Shown here: one piece after another, positions 8,085 to 16,675 of the stretch
How the letters are laid out: each line of letters begins with the position of its first letter
Position numbering within the stretch: position 1 is the first letter of the stretch
The notes under the pieces: model-generated
The model's input: the letters and a program-made list of their open reading frames with translations, nothing else
Databases searched by the model: none
What the model was told of the DNA's origin: nothing
Assembly (NCBI RefSeq): GCF_900110875.1
Contig: NZ_FOFM01000002.1
Coordinates: 682,001 to 746,000, forward strand
Source: Pseudovibrio axinellae
Lineage (GTDB): Bacteria; Pseudomonadota; Alphaproteobacteria; Rhizobiales; Stappiaceae
Direction of reading: 5' to 3'
DNA length: 64,000 nt
Made by a program: the position numbers and the translations under genes

Positions 8085-8786
8085 ATGAAAACGATTGGCT
8101 TATTGGGAGGAATGAGCTGGGAGAGCACTGCTACATATTACAAGCTGATTAATCAGCAAACACGTTTACGGCTCGGAGGGTTCCATTCCGCAGAGCTGTT
8201 ATTGTGGTCCTTCGATTTTTCACGGATCGAGTTTCTTCTTGCTCGTGGAGAGTGGGACGAAGCTGGCAGTATGCTAAAGCAGGTGGCGCTCAAGTTAGAA
8301 AGTGCCGGTGCTGATTGTATCGTGCTCTGCGCGAACACGATGCATAAGGTCGCTCCCCAAATTCAGGAGGAGTTGACTATCCCATTCATTCATATCGCAG
8401 ATACAACTGCGCACGCCGTTCACATGGCAAAGAGCAAAAGGCCTCTTTTGCTCGCAACGCGTTACATAATGGAGCAGGATTTTTATATTAGTCGATTGCA
8501 AGAAACCAATGAAATTTCAGTAGTTGTGCCGGACATAGGGGGGCAGGCTGTCGTCCATGACATTGCTTACAATGAGCTATGTCGAGGACAGATCAATGTG
8601 GATTCTCGGCGCACACTTTTGCAGATAATCCGGAAAGCACAAGGCCAGGGTGCTGACAGCGTTATTTTGGGTTGTACAGAGCTAGGTATGTTGGTGGGGC
8701 AGGAGGATATTTCAGCTCCTGTAATCGACAGTACCAGCGAACATGTTCGTAGTGTCTTGGATTTTGCTTTGAAGAACGAGAGTTAA
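8085..8786 (+). CDS. Aspartate/glutamate racemase family protein
   Basis: A 233-residue Asp/Glu racemase of the YgeA/RacX group. The two catalytic cysteines are both present, in VLCANTMHK and in ILGCTELGML, and the N-terminus IGLLGGMSWESTATYY is typical of this branch. It should interconvert L and D forms of an amino acid, aspartate or a broader range, in the cytosol. Gamma-glutamyltransferase follows in the same direction after about 50 bases, which may link both to D-amino-acid or peptidoglycan-peptide metabolism (inference). Confidence 0.87.
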   Translation: MKTIGLLGGMSWESTATYYKLINQQTRLRLGGFHSAELLLWSFDFSRIEFLLARGEWDEAGSMLKQVALKLESAGADCIVLCANTMHKVAPQIQEELTIPFIHIADTTAHAVHMAKSKRPLLLATRYIMEQDFYISRLQETNEISVVVPDIGGQAVVHDIAYNELCRGQINVDSRRTLLQIIRKAQGQGADSVILGCTELGMLVGQEDISAPVIDSTSEHVRSVLDFALKNES

Positions 8787-8808
8787 TTTTATGATATAGT
8801 TTGGTCTT

Positions 8809-8822
8809 CGGGCGAATGCCCG
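8809..8822 (+). terminator. Short hairpin between racemase and ggt
   Basis: CGGGC-GAAT-GCCCG is a 5-bp GC-rich stem followed by TTTG, 22 bases after the racemase stop and 5 bases before the ggt ribosome site. It is a weak terminator, or a structure near the ggt start. Confidence 0.3.
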
Positions 8823-8839
8823 TTTGTGGAGGGAAAATA

Positions 8840-10588
8840 ATGAAGAAAATATGGGTTTCTGCCGTGTTGGCAGCAGGGTTGGCTGCTCCCGTTCAGGCAC
8901 AGGAAGCTGCCGATAAAGTCGCGCCGGAAATGGCGAGTGGCATCTCTGACAAGCAAATGGTAACCGCCCAGAAATTTATGGTGGTTGCTGCAAATCCTCA
9001 TGCCTCTAAGGCTGGTTTTGATGTCTTGCAAGCAGGTGGAAATGCAATTGATGCAATGGTGGCAGTTCAGCTTGTTCTGGGGCTGGTAGAACCACAATCC
9101 TCAGGGATCGGCGGCGGGGCCTTTCTGGTTTATTATGATGCTGAAACAGGTGAGCTGACCACGTTTGACGGCCGTGAAACAGCTCCCGCATCTGCAACAC
9201 CATCGCTCTTTCAGGATGAAAATGGCGAACCACTGAAGTTTTTTGACGCCGTGGTTGGCGGCCTGTCGGTTGGGACGCCCGGCACTGTAAGACTGCTGCA
9301 CGATACTCACGCTAAGCTGGGCTCTCTCCCATGGGCGGATTTGGTTGCCCCAGCAATTAAGCTGGCGACAGACGGGTTTGAAGTTTCACCGCGTTTGAAT
9401 GCGCTGATCACACAAGATCAGGAGCAGCTCTCTCGATTTGAGGCAACAAAGAACTACTTCGTGCCGGATGGGAAACCTCTTCCCGTTGGATACCTGCTTA
9501 AAAACCCTGCCTACGCAGCAACATTGATGGCGATTTCACAAAACGGCGCCGATGGCTTCTATACGGGTGATATTGCAAAATCCATCATCGAGACTGTGCG
9601 CACTGCCAAAGGGAACCCAGGCACACTGGCGCTTGAAGATTTGGCACGCTACGAGATCAAAGAAAGACCCGCGATTTGCGCGCAGTACCGCGCCTATGAA
9701 GTTTGCGGTATGGGCCCTCCATCATCTGGTGCTCTGACAGTTGGCCAGATTTTGGGCCAGCTCAACACCTATGATCTACCAGCTATGAACTCAGGGGACC
9801 CACAGGCGTGGCGCTTGATTGGGGACGCGTCTCGTCTCGCTTTTGCAGATCGCGGTCGCTACATGGCTGACAGTGATTTCGTGCCAATGCCAACCCAAGG
9901 CCTCATTGACCCTGCTTATCTAAAGGGCAGAGCAGAGCTCTTAAGCGGTGATAAGGCCTTGCCAGCAGATAAAGTAGCACCGGGAAATCCGACCTGGGAT
10001 CATACAATGCTGCAAGCTGATGATGAGAGCATCGAGCTTCCATCTACCAGTCATTTTTCGATCGTCGATGCCGATGGCAACGCCATTTCTATGACAACGA
10101 CCATTGAAAATGGTTTTGGTTCCCGTTTGATGACCAACGGTTTCCTGCTCAACAATGAACTAACTGACTTCTCGTTTCGCACGAACAAAAATGGCGTGCC
10201 GATTGCAAACAGGGTTGAGCCAGGCAAGCGTCCACGCTCTTCCATGTCACCAACAATCGTAATGAAGGATGATAAGCCAGTAGTTGTTGTTGGATCTCCC
10301 GGCGGCAGTCGCATTATCGGATATGTTGCAGCTACTCTGGTCGCTAATTTGGACTGGGGAATGAATATTCAAGACGCGATTTCAATGCCGCATCTGATCA
10401 ACCGTTTTGGGACCTATGACTTGGAAAAAGGAACCGCTGCAGAGAAGCTTCAACCTGCTTTGGAAGCTATGGGTTACAAGACCAATATTAGGGACCTCAA
10501 CTCAGGTCTTCATGGAATTGTTATCACCAGAGATGGCTTGCAAGGAGGCGCGGACCCTCGACGTGAAGGCCTTGCAATAGGAGAATAA
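8840..10588 (+). CDS. ggt: Gamma-glutamyltransferase, periplasmic
   Basis: A 582-residue precursor with a Sec signal peptide (MKKIWVSAVLAAGLAAPVQA, cut near residue 20). It is an Ntn-hydrolase that cleaves itself before the catalytic threonine in STSHFSIVDADGN (about residue 400) to give large and small subunits, and transfers or hydrolyses gamma-glutamyl groups of glutathione. The substrate loop PGKRPRSSMSPTIV and the GSPGGSRII oxyanion region are present. ATG 8840 follows a GGAGGG ribosome site; an upstream in-frame GTG at 8801 would add 13 residues ahead of the signal peptide and is unlikely. Confidence 0.93.
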   Translation: MKKIWVSAVLAAGLAAPVQAQEAADKVAPEMASGISDKQMVTAQKFMVVAANPHASKAGFDVLQAGGNAIDAMVAVQLVLGLVEPQSSGIGGGAFLVYYDAETGELTTFDGRETAPASATPSLFQDENGEPLKFFDAVVGGLSVGTPGTVRLLHDTHAKLGSLPWADLVAPAIKLATDGFEVSPRLNALITQDQEQLSRFEATKNYFVPDGKPLPVGYLLKNPAYAATLMAISQNGADGFYTGDIAKSIIETVRTAKGNPGTLALEDLARYEIKERPAICAQYRAYEVCGMGPPSSGALTVGQILGQLNTYDLPAMNSGDPQAWRLIGDASRLAFADRGRYMADSDFVPMPTQGLIDPAYLKGRAELLSGDKALPADKVAPGNPTWDHTMLQADDESIELPSTSHFSIVDADGNAISMTTTIENGFGSRLMTNGFLLNNELTDFSFRTNKNGVPIANRVEPGKRPRSSMSPTIVMKDDKPVVVVGSPGGSRIIGYVAATLVANLDWGMNIQDAISMPHLINRFGTYDLEKGTAAEKLQPALEAMGYKTNIRDLNSGLHGIVITRDGLQGGADPRREGLAIGE

Positions 10589-10763
10589 AGGTCGGATATG
10601 ATTAAGTTTAGGCTCGAGTGATTATTTAATTCTCTCTCGGGTCTTAACGCTGGGTTAACTGTGCACTCCGGTGAACTCTTCTGTAACTTCCTGCAATTGT
10701 GATAAGTCGCCCATTGAAATGGCCACGCCCACTGGTTCTGGCCCCAAAAGGTGCCAGTTCTCG

Positions 10764-12179
10764 ATGGCGATTACGTTTCAAAATAGTTGCAGCGACGACT
10801 GCGAGCCATCTGCCATGCATAGGTGGGTGCTTTTAGTCGCAATGAGCTTTATTCTCGGGCTCGCTCTTCTCGATGAAACAGTCGTGAGCCTCGCGCTGCC
10901 AACTATCACTGAAGAATTTGGAATGTCGCTCACTGGGGCTCATTGGGTGGTAAATTCTTACCTATTGATATTTTCCGCTCTCGTTGCTTTGGGCGGTAAA
11001 CTGGCAGATCTAGTAAATATCAATTACCTGGTTTTTGCAGGCATCATTGTTTTCAGTCTGGCTTCACTGGCGTGCGGCTTCGCTCCCACTGGGAACTTTC
11101 TCATTGGTGCACGGGCCGCACAAGGCATTGGTGCAGCAATCATATTCCCACTTCCCATCGCAACGATATCACGAATATTTCCGGCAAAACACCGAGGGTT
11201 TGCATTCGGAGTATATGCATCAATAGCCTGCATCTTTATGGCATCGGGCCCTTTGGTGAGTGGTTATTTTACAAGTGAACTTTCGTGGAGATGGATCTTT
11301 TGGGTCAACCTGCCCATGTCCCTGTTAGTTTTTCTTGTATTTGCAATCGCCCCGCTAAAAGGCCGTCACGCTTACGGTGGTGACCGAAGCGTTTCAGATT
11401 ACCCTTTTGATTGGTTAGGAATAACGACGCTCCTGGCAGGTCTGTTCTTCTTTGTGATGGCGATCATGGAGGCGCCAGATTGGGGGTGGGAAGACAACAT
11501 GACAATCTGGGCAGGCATCGTCGGCATCGCAGCCTTAACATTATTTGTTTGGAATGAACTAAGCAGAAAAAACCCGCTGATCCAGCTTCATTTTTTCAAG
11601 GACCCTTCATTTGCTGTAGCAGCGTTCATAGTTTTTCAAACGCAGTTCTCAAAGATCGTGTTGTTCATTTTTGGAGCATTGTACTTCCAGGAAGCACTAG
11701 GCTTTCCTCCACTAGTGGCCGGAATTGCGCTGATGGCTGCTCTCATGCTGAACCCCGTAACCGCGAGCATGAGTGGTGTGTTGGTTGACAAGTACGGCCC
11801 ACGTGCGCCCGCTATGTGGGGCTTGCCGTTGGTGACAGGCTCTATGATCTGGATTACGGCTTTTATTTCGCTAGATAACTACTGGCTCTTGCTGCCCGCG
11901 CTTACAGTCTGGGGAGCAGGGATGCCGTTTGTGTTCTTACCCTCGACGAAATCAGCATTGGAATCTGTTGATTTGGAGAAAAGAGGACAGGCCAGTGGTG
12001 TGATGATCAGTTTTCAGATGCTTGGTGGCACAATCGGAATGTCGATTTCTAGCTCGGTCTTCATTGCTACGAATAGCTATCAACTCGTATTTGGTATTGC
12101 GACAGCTCTTATGCTGCTCTGTTATTTGCTGGCGTACTTCTACTTTTTAAAGAAGGATAGCACTAAAACTCAAAAGTGA
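10764..12179 (+). CDS. MFS drug/solute exporter, DHA2 (14-TMS) family
   Basis: Inner-membrane transporter of about 470 residues with some 13-14 hydrophobic segments. The DHA2 motif in helix 1 (LALLDETVVSLALPTI) and motif A-like GGKLADLVNINYL are present, with the antiporter motif around GPLVSGYFTSELSWRWIFWVNLP. It is probably a proton-coupled exporter of toxic compounds. The start is unclear: GTG 10671, ATG 10764 and ATG 10815 are all in frame, and the first helix begins only after the last of these. There is no adjacent regulator or adaptor gene. Confidence 0.85.
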   Translation: MAITFQNSCSDDCEPSAMHRWVLLVAMSFILGLALLDETVVSLALPTITEEFGMSLTGAHWVVNSYLLIFSALVALGGKLADLVNINYLVFAGIIVFSLASLACGFAPTGNFLIGARAAQGIGAAIIFPLPIATISRIFPAKHRGFAFGVYASIACIFMASGPLVSGYFTSELSWRWIFWVNLPMSLLVFLVFAIAPLKGRHAYGGDRSVSDYPFDWLGITTLLAGLFFFVMAIMEAPDWGWEDNMTIWAGIVGIAALTLFVWNELSRKNPLIQLHFFKDPSFAVAAFIVFQTQFSKIVLFIFGALYFQEALGFPPLVAGIALMAALMLNPVTASMSGVLVDKYGPRAPAMWGLPLVTGSMIWITAFISLDNYWLLLPALTVWGAGMPFVFLPSTKSALESVDLEKRGQASGVMISFQMLGGTIGMSISSSVFIATNSYQLVFGIATALMLLCYLLAYFYFLKKDSTKTQK

Positions 12180-12200
12180 GGGCTGACATAGAGCCAGCCC
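12180..12200. terminator. Weak hairpin between convergent MFS and guaD genes
   Basis: GGGCTG and CAGCCC pair perfectly around a 9-base loop, directly after the MFS stop codon and before the guanine deaminase stop. There is no clear U-tract, so it is only a possible terminator. Confidence 0.35.
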
Positions 12201-12213
12201 CAACAATGTTCTA

Positions 12214-13536
12214 TTAGGCTTGGGAGTATACCCGCTTGCCGTCGACGTAGGTAGCAGCAATCGCGCGGTCATCACCAAGGATCATCTGGATAAACAGCTG
12301 GTCAATCAAGCTGTTTGCATATCCCATGCGGTGACGAATGAGTGGAGTGGAAAGCGGGTCAATGACAGCAAAGTCTGCTTCCATGCCGACTTTGATGTTG
12401 CCGATCCTGTCTTCCTGGTAGAGTGTTTTCGCAGAGCCGACTGTTGCCAGATAATACGCCTGAACGGGGTGAAGGGAGTAACCCTGGAGCTGTGCAATCT
12501 CGTAAGCAGTGCGCATTGTTGTGAGGATTGAGAAGCTGGAGCCGCCGCCAACATCGGTAGCCAGACCCACACGAATAGGCTGGTGGGTGAAATGCGAACC
12601 ACGCACATCAAACAGGCCGGAACCGATAAAGGTATTTGAAGTTGGGCAATGAGCGATGGAGGTACCCGTTTCGTGAAGCACCGCTTTCTCTCGGTCATTC
12701 AGGTAAATGCCATGTCCCAATACACAACCCTTACCAAGCAAACCGTAGTGCTCGTAGACGCCGACGTAATCAGGATGCTCTGGATAAAGCTCGCCAACCC
12801 ACTCCAGTTCCTGACGGTTTTCAGAGGTGTGGGTCTGCACAAGCGCTTCAGGGTGCTCCTTCCACAATGCGCCCGTTGCCTCCATCTGTTCAGGAGTTGA
12901 CGTTGGCGCAAAGCGTGGGGTGATAGAATACAGCGCTCGGCCCTGTCCATGCCACTTCTCAAGCAAAGCCTTCGACTGGTCATACCCGCTTTGTGCAGTA
13001 TCGCGCAGGTTTGCAGGAGCGTTGCGATCCATCATCACTTTACCAGCGGCAATACGCATATTGTATCGGGCTGCTTGCTCAAAAAGAGCATCAACTGATT
13101 CAGGGTGGATCGTGCAGTAAACAGAAGCGCTGGTTATACCATTGGCAAAGCTCTGCTGCAGATAAACGTCTGCTGCGCGCCGGGCATATTCAATATCACC
13201 AAACTTCGCTTCAGCCGGGAAGGTGTAGGTGTTCAACCATTCAATAAGCTGAGCGCCGTAAGAGGCGATAATCTCGGTTTGTGGGTAGTGGACATGACAG
13301 TCGATGAAACCAGGTAGAATAAACTTGCCACTATGATCGTACAGAACCGCATCACTTGGCAGGGTCTTCAACAGCTCGACGGCATCCCCAATAGCGGTGA
13401 TTTTTCCGTTCTCTGTAATGATAAGACCGTCAGGCCAGTCAGTTAAAGCCTCAGCCGGATTATCGCAGAACGGATCTCCGCTAAATTGCAGCACATGACC
13501 GCGAAGCGCTGTGATCGTCCGAACGGTTTCTTGCAT
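12214..13536 (-). CDS. guaD: Guanine deaminase
   Basis: A 440-residue amidohydrolase that converts guanine to xanthine in purine salvage or catabolism. Zinc-site motifs occur in order: PGFIDCHVHYPQT, VQTHTSEN, VLGHGIYL and LATDVGGGSSFS. The last and the PQTE segment are diagnostic for GuaD. Length matches the family. The start at 13536 is an ATG. The ACT-domain gene lies upstream on the same strand, about 120 bases away. Confidence 0.93.
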   Translation of the reverse strand: MQETVRTITALRGHVLQFSGDPFCDNPAEALTDWPDGLIITENGKITAIGDAVELLKTLPSDAVLYDHSGKFILPGFIDCHVHYPQTEIIASYGAQLIEWLNTYTFPAEAKFGDIEYARRAADVYLQQSFANGITSASVYCTIHPESVDALFEQAARYNMRIAAGKVMMDRNAPANLRDTAQSGYDQSKALLEKWHGQGRALYSITPRFAPTSTPEQMEATGALWKEHPEALVQTHTSENRQELEWVGELYPEHPDYVGVYEHYGLLGKGCVLGHGIYLNDREKAVLHETGTSIAHCPTSNTFIGSGLFDVRGSHFTHQPIRVGLATDVGGGSSFSILTTMRTAYEIAQLQGYSLHPVQAYYLATVGSAKTLYQEDRIGNIKVGMEADFAVIDPLSTPLIRHRMGYANSLIDQLFIQMILGDDRAIAATYVDGKRVYSQA

Positions 13537-13655
13537 CAGATTTTCCTTGGGAATTGAACCAAACAGCCATATCTAGCGCAAATTACCGCTCGGAGCGAGA
13601 GGAAAGAGAGCATCGCTCGCGAGAGATCTGAGATCAACGTGATGCGTGTAGGAGA

Positions 13656-14189
13656 TCAATCACCTTCTATTGCTGCTTCATTGAGCTCAACATCAATCAT
13701 TAAATCGGCAGCAATACCTTCCAGTGCCTCTGAAACTTCAGATGGAGATATTTGCGGAGGAATGACAACGCGAGCGTTTGCGCGGAACATAAGCTCGCCA
13801 CTCATAGACCCCGGCTCAACAAGAGATTCCAAGGTTTCAATGCTCACATGAAGGTTTGAAAGGACACTGGACACACGGCTGATCATACCGGGTTGATCCT
13901 GACCTAGGATATGAAGAAGCGCTTGAGTGCCAGCTGGAGCGTTTCCTGTGTTGAGATCGTGAATCCCGATGGTGAGACCAACGGTTTCTAGCTTTGTCAA
14001 CGCGGCGGTAAGATCTGGGGCAGATGAGCTTTCGACATGCACGCGAACAATACCGGCAAACTGACCTCCCAGACGTGAGAGAGAACTGTCGATCCAGTTT
14101 GCTTTATGGTCAGCTACAACCTTGGATATGTCACCTACAAGACCAGGGCGGTCGCTAGCAACGACAGTAAGGACAAGCTCTTTTTTCAT
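13656..14189 (-). CDS. GcvR-like double-ACT-domain protein
   Basis: A 177-residue protein made of two ACT domains (about residues 5-80 and 90-170), starting LVLTVVASDRPGLVGDISKVV. This is the layout of GcvR, the glycine-cleavage repressor partner of GcvA. ACT domains bind small ligands, often amino acids. There are no gcv genes nearby, so the regulatory target is unknown and the GcvR label is by homology only. Confidence 0.75.
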   Translation of the reverse strand: MKKELVLTVVASDRPGLVGDISKVVADHKANWIDSSLSRLGGQFAGIVRVHVESSSAPDLTAALTKLETVGLTIGIHDLNTGNAPAGTQALLHILGQDQPGMISRVSSVLSNLHVSIETLESLVEPGSMSGELMFRANARVVIPPQISPSEVSEALEGIAADLMIDVELNEAAIEGD

Positions 14190-14616
14190 AATGCATTCTC
14201 CACAAAAGCGCCCCCCGCCGGAAACTGGGGCCTGCTTATCATAGCAATGCTAGATGCAGATGTAAGTCAAACACTTCGATCAATTTCTTTATAATTTTGC
14301 ACCTAAGAAAACGCAGACTTTCGTCCAGCTGCGCAAATTAGCACCTTGCTATCTTATTAGGGTCCATCTAGCTTGCCCCACGTTAAACTATGGACGGCGT
14401 CCCGTGACGGACTGAAATGGATTTCGGTGGCGGTTGACCCATGTCGGGGACCAGAATCGAAGCTGTCTGACGAAATAGAGTAAAGGCGGCGTGCTCATGT
14501 AACGCGCCAGTGTTCTGTTTCGTCGGTCCATCTATTGTCTTTGCGACGTCTCCTTAAGTGCCAGCGGCCTCATTGTATGTGACAATTGAAGCATTGCTGC
14601 ATAGCGGAGATAGAAC
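14190..14616. other. Intergenic region upstream of the cobalamin cluster, with structured element
   Basis: This gap of 427 bases between the ACT-domain gene and the first gene of the cob operon must hold both divergent promoters. I see no cobalamin-riboswitch B12 box. It contains a 10-base direct repeat and several inverted repeats, described as a separate feature. A 36-codon minus-strand reading frame (14388-14498) runs through it with no ribosome site and is not called as a gene. Confidence 0.6.
14361..14534. repeat. Structured non-coding element bounded by 10-bp direct repeats
   Basis: GGTCCATCTA occurs at 14361-14370 and again at 14525-14534. Between them, ATGGAC (14390-14395) can pair with the GTCCAT of either copy, giving two exclusive stems. 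An 11-bp stem joins GACGAAATAGA (about 14469-14479) to TCTGTTTCGTC (to 14524), with GGCGGCGT / ACGCGCC pairing inside. It may be a leader RNA with alternative folds, or a small inserted repeat with target duplication. Confidence 0.45.
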
Positions 14617-14880
14617 ATGTCTTACTTTATAAAGCCTGCCTTCTTGATAGGGTGTTGGGCTCTTTCCTCCACAGCAGCCTTTGCGCATGCAGGCCACCTA
14701 GGTGAACTTGCAGGGCACAGCCATTGGGTTGGTGTCGCTGCTGTCGCCGGTGCTGCAATAATCGCCGGACTTGCCGCCAAAGCGAAAAAACGAGCAGCCT
14801 CCAAAGAGGACGGCACACGTGAAAGTGCGGACGGCGCAGACGTAATTTCTCCTGAAGAGCCAGAAGCAGAGCCAGTATGA
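14617..14880 (+). CDS. Small His-rich membrane-anchored protein at head of cob operon
   Basis: An 87-residue protein. It has a signal-like hydrophobic start cut or anchored near AFAHAG, a short HAGHLGELAGHSHWVG segment with four histidines, a second hydrophobic stretch (AAVAGAAIIAGLAA), then a basic patch and an acidic tail. The layout resembles small DUF6732-type proteins. It overlaps cbiX by the four bases ATGA, so the two are translationally coupled. Periplasmic histidines next to a cobaltochelatase suggest a role with cobalt or another metal; this is inference. Confidence 0.6.
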   Translation: MSYFIKPAFLIGCWALSSTAAFAHAGHLGELAGHSHWVGVAAVAGAAIIAGLAAKAKKRAASKEDGTRESADGADVISPEEPEAEPV

Positions 14881-15986
14881 TGACCAAAAAAGAAGAAAAA
14901 CTCGGCGTAATGATTTGCGGGCATGGCAGCCGAAACAAAGGCGCAGTCGGCGAGTTCGCACGCTTGGCTGCGGGCCTGCGAAAGCGGTTTCCGGACCTGC
15001 CTGTTGACTATGGCTACCTTGAGTTTGCAAACCCAGTGATCCACTCGGGTCTGGATAACCTGCGAGAGCAGGGCTGCACGCGCATTCTTGCCGTTCCAGG
15101 CATGCTGTTTGCTGCCGGACATGCAAAAAACGACATTCCTTCTGTTCTGAATACCTATCAGGCCAAACATCCAGAAATTTCTCTTGAATATGGCCGCGAG
15201 CTTGCTGTCGATACGCGCATGGTGCAGGCCGCCGCAGCGCGCATTCAAGAAGCGATTGATGCGGCTGGTGGCGATGTAAAGCCAGAAGAAACCCTGCTTA
15301 TGGTGGTAGGGCGCGGGGCATCTGATCCTGATGCAAACTCCAACGTCTCTAAGATAACGCGGATGTTGTGGGAAGGTTTTGGCTTTGGCTGGGCGGAGAC
15401 CAGCTACTCAGGCGTCACTTTCCCGCTTGTTGAGCCGGGGCTGGAGCATGCTGTGAAGCTTGGTTACAAGCGCATCATCGTGTTCCCGTACTTCCTGTTC
15501 ACAGGTGTGCTTGTTCAGCGCATTTATAACTTTGCTGATGATGTTGCAGCGCGCCATCCTGATATTGAGTTTATCAATGCTGGCTATCTCAATGACCACC
15601 CAAAGGTCATCGATACCATGCAGGAGCGTGTCAACGAGATCCTCGAAGGCGCCAACAACATGAATTGCCAGCTCTGCAAATACCGCGAGCAGGTTTTGGG
15701 GTTTGAAGCTGAGATTGGACTGCCTCAGGAAAGCCATCACCACCATGTGGAGGGGCTGGGCGATGAAGCAGAATGCAAGCTTTGTGACGTAACCTGCACT
15801 GGTGAATGCGACAGCAAAGGCGCTGATGCACACACACATTCCCACAGCCACGAACACAGCCACAGCCATGGTTATGGGCATCATCACCATCACGGCGACG
15901 ATCACGGACATGACCATCACCACCACCCCTACCCACATGCAGACCACCCGCACGGACCCAAGTCCATGTTGAAGGGTGATGCCTGA
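14877..15986 (+). CDS. cbiX: CbiX, sirohydrochlorin cobaltochelatase (long form, metal-binding tail)
   Basis: A 369-residue class II chelatase that inserts Co2+ into sirohydrochlorin. It has two chelatase repeats (about residues 8-120 and 138-255); His16 in CGHGS and His82 are the likely metal ligands. Next comes MNCQLC (262-267), which matches the MxCxxC Fe-S site of long CbiX proteins. A second cysteine group follows (300, 303, 307, 311), and then a tail of about 40 residues (318-359) in which roughly half are His. CbiX marks the early-cobalt route. It is translationally coupled to the gene before it. Confidence 0.92.
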   Translation: MMTKKEEKLGVMICGHGSRNKGAVGEFARLAAGLRKRFPDLPVDYGYLEFANPVIHSGLDNLREQGCTRILAVPGMLFAAGHAKNDIPSVLNTYQAKHPEISLEYGRELAVDTRMVQAAAARIQEAIDAAGGDVKPEETLLMVVGRGASDPDANSNVSKITRMLWEGFGFGWAETSYSGVTFPLVEPGLEHAVKLGYKRIIVFPYFLFTGVLVQRIYNFADDVAARHPDIEFINAGYLNDHPKVIDTMQERVNEILEGANNMNCQLCKYREQVLGFEAEIGLPQESHHHHVEGLGDEAECKLCDVTCTGECDSKGADAHTHSHSHEHSHSHGYGHHHHHGDDHGHDHHHHPYPHADHPHGPKSMLKGDA

Positions 15987-15988
15987 GA

Positions 15989-16675
15989 ATGGGCTTGAGT
16001 ACGAAAGAAGAAGGGCTGGCCTCTTACGAGTACATTAAGGATCCTGCCGAAATTTATCGGCAGTCCTTTTCCATTGTGCGTAAAGAGGCAAACCTTGACC
16101 CTCTTCCAAATGATCTGCAGCCCGTTGCAGTTCGGCTGATCCATGCCTGTGGCATGACGGACATCCCGCAGGACCTTGCCTATTCAAAAGATATAGTAGG
16201 CAAAGCCAATGCAGCCTTGCGCAAGGGTGCTCCGATCCTCACAGATGTGGAAATGGTTGCTCACGGCATCATTCGCAAATACTTGCCAGCAGGCAATCAG
16301 GTCATTTGCAAGTTGAACCAGCCGGAAGTTCCTGACTTGGCTCAATCACTGGGAACAACACGTTCTGCAGCTGCGGTTGAACTGTGGAAGCCACATTTGG
16401 AAGGGGCGGTCATTGCGATCGGAAATGCACCTACAGCTCTGTTCCACCTTTTGGAAATGATTGCGAAAGGTGCACCCAAACCAGCGGCTATCCTTGGCTT
16501 CCCTGTTGGCTTTGTCGGGGCAGCTGAGTCCAAGCAAGCTCTGGCGGAAAGTCTCCTTTCTATTCCATACGTGACACTTCTGGGGCGTCGTGGTGGGTCT
16601 GCAATTGCGGCGGCTGCCGTCAACGCTCTGGCGGCTGGCTTGCCGGAAGAGAAGACGCAGGGGGCATCAACATGA
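15989..16675 (+). CDS. cobH: Precorrin-8X / cobalt-precorrin-8 methylmutase
   Basis: A 228-residue methylmutase (CobH/CbiC) that moves a methyl from C11 to C12 to give (hydrogeno)cobyrinic acid. The catalytic histidine lies in RLIHACGM (His52), and the C-terminal GFPVGFVGAAESK segment is typical. It starts 2 bases after cbiX and overlaps cobL by 4 bases, so it belongs to a tightly coupled operon. Confidence 0.93.
   Translation: MGLSTKEEGLASYEYIKDPAEIYRQSFSIVRKEANLDPLPNDLQPVAVRLIHACGMTDIPQDLAYSKDIVGKANAALRKGAPILTDVEMVAHGIIRKYLPAGNQVICKLNQPEVPDLAQSLGTTRSAAAVELWKPHLEGAVIAIGNAPTALFHLLEMIAKGAPKPAAILGFPVGFVGAAESKQALAESLLSIPYVTLLGRRGGSAIAAAAVNALAAGLPEEKTQGAST

Noticed and set aside
14388-14498. Small minus-strand reading frame of 36 codons (MSTPPLLYF start)
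   Set aside because: It lies inside the structured element, has no ribosome site, and its codons are explained by the stems.
14281-14616. Cobalamin riboswitch upstream of the cob operon
   Set aside because: The expected B12-box and core conserved elements are not recognisable on either strand; only unrelated stems and a direct repeat are seen.
15408-15953. 181-codon minus-strand frame rich in Val and Met
   Set aside because: It is the mirror of the His-rich tail of CbiX and has no independent support.
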